Source: Rhineura floridana (lineage: Eukaryota > Chordata > Lepidosauria > Squamata > Rhineuridae). From it: DNA of 64,000 nucleotides. The stretch spans positions 186,001 to 250,000 of the forward strand of contig NC_084483.1 of the NCBI RefSeq assembly GCF_030035675.1, read 5' to 3'. How positions within the stretch are numbered: the first letter of the stretch is position 1; every line of letters starts with the position of its first letter. Below the pieces are notes generated by a model. The model saw only the letters and a program-made list of their open reading frames with translations. It made no database searches and was not told the origin of the DNA. A program made the position numbers and the translations under genes. Below, in pieces: positions 56,454 to 64,000 of the stretch.

Positions 56454-57207
56454 TTCAAGATAAAGTAAAAGTACAAAATGTTCCAATTTGATTACATAGA
56501 AGCATTACAAACTAAAGCAACAACAACAGCAAAAACAAAATATGGAATGAACAAAAGTAATAGGTAATTATTAAGGTTAACTTCTTACCCCTTCATATTT
56601 AAGCATAATAATATAATACGTTTCCTGTATTGAGGTAAATAAATGGAGCTATTTCATCTATTACTTTATCATTCCAGAATTGTATAAATAAAGCCCATTT
56701 CTCTACAAATTTATTTTGATGGTTATAATTCATCGCATTTCTATTATGTCATTTTTATCATTAATACTGTGTCCCTTTATTAATGACCCTTTATTAAACA
56801 GCAAACAGCCCCCTCTGTGAGTAAAAAACTAGCATTTCTCTCTGGGATGTGCTAGTTCAACTTGTCGAGAGTGTTTTATTTTCTTTATGTGGGGAACATA
56901 AACAGCCTCCCCTCTCTCAGTGCCCTGAAGTGCTACAGTCAATTTTACCACATTCAGAATTCTGCTACCTGTACAGGTCTGACTTCAGAGAGCCACTTTT
57001 CATTGCCTCTGCATTTAATCTAGGCTGATCCAAAAGAGTTATCACAGATTTGATCACGGTAATAACAGTGTGATGTGGACAGTAATAATTTCTAATAGTT
57101 AAAAAGATGAGTTACATGAGCATAGAATGGATAGTATAGGTGGCATGTGCCGTTTAACAGGTTGTGGCCTTGAGGTCAAGTGAGTGGGTGTTTGATAAAT
57201 CAATAGT
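56454..57207. other. Unassigned, probable C1D intron
   Basis: AT-rich; no coding match to the remaining C1D exons and no repeat recognised. Confidence 0.4.
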
Positions 57208-57440
57208 TTTCATTTATTTATGACATTTATATTTCACCTTTCCTCTAAGGAGTTCAAAGTGACATACAAACATGATTCTCCACCTCCCAGTTTTATCCTC
57301 ACAAGGATAAAGGTAGGTTAGACTGAGAGACGGTGACTGGTCCAAGGTTACCCAGTGAGCTTTATGTCTGAACAGGATTGGAACCTTGATCTCCCAGGTC
57401 CTCATCCAATACTCTCACCACTGTACCACACAGGCTGTCC
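57208..57440 (-). repeat. tRNA-derived SINE
   Basis: The minus strand starts AGCCTGTGTGGTACAGTGGT, then GAGAGTATTGGATGAGGACC, GGTTCCAATCC (B-box), GAGCTCACTGGGTAACC-type middle and a tail into GACATTTATATTTCACC. The A- and B-box spacing fits a pol III promoter of tRNA origin. Divergence from the other copies suggests an old insertion. Confidence 0.7.
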
Positions 57441-57905
57441 CGCACTGACTGGTTGAACTTAAACCCACATCTCCAAATCCATGGCCAAGGGCTGGCTTAA
57501 TATGTTGCATCAGTCACATGGGAACTACAGGGAAACAATTCCACAGCACCTCAACATCAGTGCCATAGCACACAATTGCACTTATTACATAATGCTCCTG
57601 AATTGTGTTTATGTGAAGTCAGCACACAGCCTTGTCACTCACTGCAGGGAAAGTGGTAAATACACATGCTTACATGTTGGAGCTGATGCTTCATGGAAGT
57701 CTTCCCAGGAGTTCCTGCATGTCTGGTGTAGCATACAAATTGTGATTATGCTCTCACTTCCAACCAGTTTTCCCAGGGAGGCCTAGAGTGGATCATGAGG
57801 CAAAACCTAAAGACTACCTAGCCTGCACACTTCTCAGGTTGTGTTTTATCTGATGGTGACTTTGCCTTGAGTAGAAAGTACTTCCGCAAGTTAGGGCACT
57901 TCCTC

Positions 57906-58332
57906 TGTCAAGAACGTGTTAAGAATGCCTGGTTTGTTAATTCCCTGTGGCAGGGAATTGTGGGGAAAACATCTTGCCTGAATTAGGGCCTCTAGAAGGC
58001 CATGAGACTGTCAGTTCCCACAGCTGAACCCAGTTAATTAGCCAATCAGAGGGCTCCCTGATGATGGAATTTTCTGGAGCTTTCACATCTAACGGTTACA
58101 CAGTTTCTCCAACCTTCCCAGGCCTGTGGCCTTGAGGTAAGAGTCTCAAGCTGATAAGCAGGTGTTCAAACAAACTGCCTAATTAATTGGGTTGAGCTGT
58201 GGGAACTGTTAGTCTCATGGCCTTCTAGAGGCCCTAATTAAGGCAAGATGTTTTCCCCACAATTCCCTGCCACAGAGCCCTCTTTATTAGCAAACTCCAG
58301 CAAATCAGGGTGTTCTTAACATGTTCTTGACA
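57906..58332. mobile_element. Foldback element with about 140-bp inverted arms
   Basis: Left arm 57906-58045 and right arm 58176-58332 are inverted copies. Left starts TGTCAAGAACGTGTTAAGAA; right, reversed, TGTCAAGAACATGTTAAGAA. Both contain CAGGGAATTGTGGGGAAAAC, ATCTTGCC and GGGCCTCTAGAAGGCCATGA. Arms are about 85-90% alike by eye, with a short indel, around a spacer of about 130 bp. No protein is encoded and no clear target duplication was found, so the superfamily is open. Confidence 0.7.
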
Positions 58333-58339
58333 CCCTCCA

Positions 58340-59995
58340 CCTACTGCATTCCTGTTTTGTTCTGGAAGATCCCTCTACCCTCAGGAGCAATGTTTCAGGT
58401 GGGACGGGGAACTTAAGTAGCCAGGGGAGATTAGTGAAAATTGGCTGCCCTGACTTGCGTGAGCTGAAACTAAGGCAAAACCTGGTTGGGTACAACCAAT
58501 GGTTCATATGAGATGTCTTCATCAACTGGGAAGAAATTCCAAGGGGTATTTTTGTTTGAAACAATGTTTTCTGTCTCTGAAAGCAGAAGTTTCAGTCTCA
58601 GTGAAATTTTTAAATGTTAAAATCAGACAATCTTTTCTGTTTCCTCTCCCTTCTGAGAGTTGAATTTTGTGTCAGCTACCTGTTCACTTGTGGAATGGAA
58701 AAAAATTTCAGGTCTAATTATTTATAACTTCCAGTACAGTGTGTTTTCCTATAAATACTTGGGCATGCGTTAATCTCCGACACTCCCTTTCCTTATTGTA
58801 TGACTTTAAAAGTATTGTATGGTTGATTTAGTAGCAAAGACGGGAAAGGTTCCCCCTCCCCTTTTCCAATCTCTCCATTAATTCATTTTCTCAGCAGTAA
58901 AGAATCCAGTTCGGCAACAAAGCTAAAAGCTTTTTTGGCACTAGTTGTATGTCTACTGTCCAGTAATTCTGCATAAGTGACGTATTTACTGCCTATAATA
59001 AATCTTTTAGGTTTGTCTTTATATTCCATTTAAATGCATGAGTACAGCATATAAGGCTGGATATCTTGGAAATTCTGCTGACTTCAGTAATCAAATCAAA
59101 TTAATTAGCTTGAATAGAAAACCTGCAGATCAAATCTGTGGTCTATCAGAATAATTATATATATATATATATATAATATTATGCTGTGCACACACATACA
59201 GTTTTGCTAATACAATAAACAGTATTGTAACCTTAAAAGCAGATGGTTGGCAAAACTAATTGCAAAAATAATGTTGCTAGTGCATAAGAAAATATGACAT
59301 TACTCCCATTCATAATGTGTTGTTGGATTCACAGTGTATTATTTTGAAAAGAAGATTTGGATTTGTTCAAGATCTTATCTGAACCAAATTGCCATTCTGT
59401 TTTACTTCTTCCCAAAGCTATATCCATATGAAAAGTGTGTCATGCTAGCCTACAGTAAATATATATAGTGTTGACAATCTCAAGTGGTGTGAGAATTGTT
59501 TGTTCTGTTGATAGCTTGAACTCTCTAAGAGGAAAGGAGATTATTTTCCAATTCTTCTACTTTCTTGTCGTTCAGGTTATGAGCATTCATTATGAGTGTC
59601 ATTGAATATAGCTCTGTTACCAGCTCTTTTTACCCACATTGACATACAGGCTTGCTGTCTATTCTGATCCATGGTTTTAGCAATCCAGAAGGGCATCGCA
59701 CAGCATATTATGTTGGTCTTGAGAAAATAAGGACACTATCTAGTCAATTTTTTTTAATAGAATTAAAATTAGCTCCATATACTCAGAATTTTGGAAATCT
59801 TACTTAAAAGATTGGTGCCAGTCCAGGACATCTTGTTGCCTGAAGCAAAACCCAAATGGCAGCAACACTATCACTACCCATTAGGGCCAGCATTTGAAAA
59901 AGCGTTTCTGGATAATTAATTCCTTCATCTCTTCCCTCCCACACTCATCCTGTGATGCTATAATGAGGTGGACAGGTCCCACAATGGGTTCGTTT

Positions 59996-59996
<1 letters not shown>
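58340..59996. other. Unassigned AT-rich sequence
   Basis: No coding signal. A (TA)n run lies at about 59155-59176. Confidence 0.4.

Positions 59997-60054
<58 letters not shown>
59997..60054. repeat. (CT)n microsatellite
   Basis: About 29 CT units without interruption, then CTTTCTCTCC and a C-run. Confidence 0.95.
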
Positions 60055-60061
<7 letters not shown>

Positions 60062-60224
60062 CCCCCCCATATCCCAAATTAGAATCCCTATTTTTTGAAC
60101 CACTGCTGTCTGAAATGCCATTTTTTCTAAATGAAATAATTGCTGTCCTGTGTTTACTGAATGCTTTGGTACAAACACACCTTTCCAGGTCATTCAGATT
60201 ACTTTGATGTGTGTTTTAGTAATA

Positions 60225-60742
60225 GTTGCACAAGTGAACCTGAAAGTACAGACACACTTGGAGGAAGCAGATTATTTAGATCCTTTCCAGTCGGGCTTCA
60301 GGACTGGACACGGAACTGAAACAGCCTTGGTCGCTCTGGTGGATGATATGAGGAGGGCATTGGATAGGGGAGAATATACCTTCCTCGTCCTCCTGGACCT
60401 CTCAGCGGCTTTCGATACCGTCGACCACGGTATCCTGTTGAGTCGCCTGGAGGGATTGGGAATAGGAGGCACTGTTTTACAGTGGTCCCGTTCCTATCTC
60501 TCCGGTAGATATCAACGGGTAGTGTTGGGGGATGAGGTTTCAGACCCTTGGCCCCTCAACTGTGGTGTGCCAAAGGGTTCTATCCTCTCTCCCATGCTAT
60601 TTAACATTTATATGAAACCACTGGGAGCCATCAGGAGTTTTGGGCTGCAGTGTCACCAATATGCGGATGACACGCAGCTCTATCTCTCATTTAAATCTTC
60701 ACCAGAGTTGGCTGTGGATACCTTGTCCAAGTGCCTGGAGTC
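60225..60742 (+). mobile_element. L2-type LINE, RT core, cut by a Gypsy insertion
   Basis: Reads DYLDPFQSGFRTGHGTETAL, VALVDDMRRALDRGEYTFLV, motif A LLDLSAAFDTVDHGILLSRL, LNCGVPKGSILSPMLFNIYM and motif C QYADDTQLYLS in one frame. It then stops being L2 at 60743, where an LTR begins. 5'-truncated; the remaining 3' part should lie beyond the second LTR, outside the window. RT catalytic Asp residues are kept. Confidence 0.9.
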
Positions 60743-61380
60743 TGTAAGTGTCGGAAGGCAGAGCTGGGGTCCCAATCCCGGGGAGCTGGATCCCGGAGAG
60801 TTGGGAGAAGAGTATTCGGATGGATGGCAGAGGGAAGGGGGAGGAACTTCTCCCCTTTGGAGCGAAGACGAAACAGAGGAACTGCCAGTGATAAGGTCGC
60901 TTAGCAACGGGGAGCCTGAGCCCTCCCTGGACATTCTCACGCCTCCCCCTCTTTCAGGCTCAGAGCAAGAGGGGAAAGAGGGAGGGCTGCTCACAGCCGA
61001 AAAGCGGGGAGGCAGTTTACCATCAGCCCCTCCCCTACCCCCATCCTGGAATCGGAAACTTCTGAAGAGGAGGGGGTGATGCTTCCCCCCTCACCGCGCA
61101 CAGGCAGACAGCTGAAAAGACAGGAGAGAAGGGGGGGAAGGCGGGCAGCACCTGAGGGGCAGTTAAGGAGGAGCGAAAGATTGCGCGCCCGTTTGGCCCC
61201 TTCTTAAAGAACAGGCGGGAAGAAGTCCCTTGCTCTGTCAACTTTCTCCCAATGCCGCAGGACCTGTATCCCTGTATTGCTTCATGAGAAAACGCAGTCT
61301 TTGTTTGGACATTACCCTAATAAAACACGAATTAACTACAATCGTTGGTCTGGTTCCTGAGTCACATCCTGGGCCTGACA
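60743..61380 (+). repeat. 5' LTR of the second Gypsy element
   Basis: Begins TGTAAGTGTCGGAAGGCAGA right where L2 similarity stops and ends near CCTGACA. AATAAA at 61319-61324 would be the LTR polyadenylation signal. The inner edge may be up to 15 bp earlier, since no clear primer-binding site was recognised. Confidence 0.65.
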
Positions 61381-64000
61381 GCTTGACAGAGCCACCTAAA
61401 TCACCCTCAACGCTCTCTTCACTTGACTGGGACTAGATGTCAAAGGGAGCAGCGGGGGGGACAAACCCCACTTCTGAGACGGAAGAAGTGGAACTCCTGA
61501 GGACTAAGGTAGCTGATTTGCAGACGGATGTTCAAGCCCTGCTAGCAGCAGTCAAGGCGCTGAAGACGGATAATCAAACCTTGAAGGCCACGATAGACCA
61601 GATGCGAACAGCCCCTCCAGCTGCTGTAGTAAAGGTTCCCATTGGATTGCCCCCAAAATACGCGGGATAAAGTGATCAGTTGGCAACTTTCGTGGCTCAA
61701 TGTGAGTTATATCTGGATGTCAGGCACATGGAGTTTCCAGACGATGGGGCTAAAGTGGCCTTCGTGATTAGCCTCCTGGAGGGAGAAGCTGCAAAATGGG
61801 TGACTCCGTATCTCGTGAGAAAGGATACTGTCTTAGGAAGGTACAGAGGATTTATACAGGAGATGACCGAGATGTTTCAAGACCCGCAAAGGGCTGAAAC
61901 AGTAGCGCGGCAACTAGGCGCTCTGAAGCAAGCTAAAGGGACTGTTTCTGAGTACACTAACGCTTTTAAAATTCTGTCCCAGGAAACTGGTTACAATGGC
62001 GCCGCCCTGATGTTTATGTACCGGAGTGGATTAAATGCTGAAATCCTGGATGAGTTGGCCAGGACCTCCCCCCCCCCCGCTGACCTACCAGGGCTCATCC
62101 GGCTATGCCTACAGATAGATCACCGGATGGAAGGAAGGCGCCTGGAAAGGAAGCAGGAGGTCCCGAGATACTCAGCCTCGGCATCCCGCAACAAGACCCT
62201 TCCCACTGCAGGGATGGCAGGTAATGCAACTGAGGGACAGGGAGGGGCTAGGCCAAGACTGTCGGAAGAAGAAAAGGAAAGACGACGCCGGGAACGTTTA
62301 TGCTTTTATTGTTCAAAGCCGGGCCATGTGGCCAGAGACTGTGGACTGAAAGGGGGGAAAGCCGAGCCGTCGGGAAACTAGAACACCCAGTCCACGTGCA
62401 GGCCGGTGGACTGGGGGCAGCGTTGTATAAAGGCCCCCCAACGATTCAACCTCCCTCAAAGGGGGTGTTGGTCTTGCCTATTCGGATTACAACTTCCAGA
62501 GGAGTGGTGTTTAATTCCACTGCCTTAATTGACAGTGGAGCCTCCACAAATTTTATTGATGCAAAGTTAGTCAAGCGTCATGGAATTTCCCGGTGGAAAC
62601 TGGACGCTCCCCTAGCTGTGGAGACTATCGATGGGAGACCCCTGAAGTCAGGAGGGGTGACACAAGCCACGGAGGAAGTGAAACTTCAAATCCCTGGGCA
62701 CGAAGAGTTCATTTCGCTATACGTGTCAGATCTCTCGAACTTTGAGGTGATTCTGGGAATGCCCTGGCTAGCAAAGCATGAACCCAAAATAAGTTGGAAG
62801 GAGGCGGTGGTGTGGTTCACCTCACAGTATTGCCAGGAGAACTGTCAACCTGAAGGAATCAAGAACACCTTAGCGGGGGCAGTGCAAGAGATCGAGCAAG
62901 TGACCCTGCCGCCAAAGTATGAAGAATTCAAAGATGTGTTTGATGAAAAAGAGGCAGAGACTTTACCCCCCCACCGCCCTTACGACTGTGTGATTGACCT
63001 AGTGCCAGGAGCCAGCATCCCATCAGGGAGAATCTACTCTCTCACAGAGAATGAGAGGGAGGCCCTGAAGGAATTCCTGGATAAAAACCTGAGGCGAGGG
63101 TTCATACGCTCCTCACAATCCCCTGCTGGAGCGCCACTATTGTTTGTGAAAAAGAAGGGGGGGGAACTCAGACCCTGTAACGACTATCGCGCATTGAACC
63201 AGATCACCATCCCCAACAGCTACCCGCTGCCCCTGATCTCAGAGTTGCTGGACCGACTGCGCTCTGCAAAAATCTTCACGAAGTTGGATTTGAGAGGAGC
63301 GTACAATCTGATCAGAATGAAGGAGGGAGATGAATGGAAAACAGGATTCTTGACTGCTTACGGACAGTATGAATACCTGGTCATGCCGTTTAGGCTTTGT
63401 GGAAATCCAGGAATTTTTCAAAAATTCATGAACGACGTGTTTAGAGACTTGTTGGACACGTATGTAATCTGTTACTTAGATGATATCCTGGTGTTCTCAA
63501 AGAACCAGGAAGACCACGACCAGCATGTGAAGACAGTGTTGAAGAGACTGAGAGAAAATCACCTGTATGCTAAATTAGAGAAATGTGGATTTGACCTCAA
63601 GTCTCTAGACTTCCTTGGATATCGAATCTCAGCGGAAGGCATGGAGATGGACCCAGGGAAAGTAAGCTGCATATTGGACTGGGGCCAACCTGTCACCAAA
63701 AAGGATGTACAACGGTTTTTGGGGTTTGCCAATTATTACAGAAAGTTCATTCCAGGGTTTTCCAAATTAACAGCTCCTCTGACTGACTGTTTAAGGGGGA
63801 AGAAGAAGTTTCAATGGACAGAGAACGCCACCGAGGCCTTTGAGGAGCTGAAGAGAAGGTTTGCTACTGAGCCCATTCTGCGCTTTGCTGATCCGAACCG
63901 CCCTTTCGTAGTGGAAGCAGATGCTTCAGATTTTGCCATCGGGGGGGTCCTGCTACAATTAGACCAAGAAGGGAAGGAGCTGCACCCCTGTGCGTACTTC
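60743..64000 (+). mobile_element. Ty3/Gypsy LTR retrotransposon fossil (Sushi-like), runs off the right edge
   Basis: Parts in order: 5' LTR (60743 to about 61380), gag (about 61437-62380, an N-terminal coiled-coil-like stretch and one CCHC knuckle CFYCSKPGHVARDC), protease (about 62520, LIDSGASTNFID), reverse transcriptase (about 62990-63600; FTKLDLRGAYNLI and YLDDILVFSKN) and the start of RNase H (about 63850 on, VVEADASDFAIGGVL). The RT style is that of the Sushi/chromovirus branch of Ty3/Gypsy. Integrase and the 3' LTR would lie beyond the window. The visible part looks broken, with a small number of breaks. It has inserted into an L2 LINE in the same orientation, so it is younger than that copy. 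Confidence 0.88.

Noticed and set aside
57208-57440. Possible tRNA gene (A- and B-box-like words)
   Set aside because: It continues into SINE body and tail, has no cloverleaf, and is repeated at 55.5 kb and 24.3 kb.
59894-60207. Open frames of repeated Ser-Leu or Arg-Glu
   Set aside because: Direct translation of the (CT)n microsatellite.
54918-64000. Search for remaining C1D exons (ERIRVYMNRVKEI..)
   Set aside because: No matching coding text was seen; the exons are probably beyond the right edge.

Overview
The window is nuclear DNA from a vertebrate, most likely a squamate reptile. Three split host genes encode proteins close to human PNO1, WDR92/DNAAF10 and C1D. The repeat load fits a lizard or snake: CR1 and L2 LINEs, tRNA-type SINEs, many short palindromic hAT-like elements, and Ty3/Gypsy LTR elements. 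The species cannot be read from the sequence alone.

Layout. (1) 1-5746, minus strand: PNO1, coding exons 1-6; the last exon lies off the left edge. (2) 5747-6470: a CpG-rich head-to-head promoter shared with WDR92, holding a palindromic CRE and two abutting hAT-like MITEs. (3) 6471-25165, plus strand: WDR92/DNAAF10, complete in eight coding exons (361 aa). Its introns carry a LINE 3' fragment, a Tigger-like MITE, an L2 tail and, antisense in the last intron, a CR1 with an uninterrupted 1010-aa ORF2. (4) 25165-45590: intergenic, with an L2 fragment, a second CR1 copy in the opposite orientation (30.4-32.2 kb), more MITEs, and a Gypsy element at 39819-45218 on the minus strand with two LTRs and a 5-bp target duplication. 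(5) 45600-54917, plus strand: a CpG island with a probable noncoding first exon, then three coding exons of C1D; the rest of C1D was not found and is probably beyond the right edge. (6) 55-64 kb: SINEs, a long foldback element, microsatellites, and an L2 LINE into which a second, plus-strand Gypsy element has inserted; that element runs off the right edge.

The order and orientation PNO1(-) / WDR92(+) / C1D(+) match the human 2p14 neighbourhood. PNO1 (40S maturation) and C1D (nuclear exosome cofactor) both act in rRNA processing; WDR92 acts in R2TP-linked dynein-arm preassembly. No new host system was seen. The most notable items are the Gypsy element with integrase-like sequence upstream of reverse transcriptase (Copia-like order, as in the Gmr1 group), its 255-bp tandem leader repeats, the apparently intact CR1 ORF2 with a near-identical inverted partner, and several MITEs with visible target duplications.
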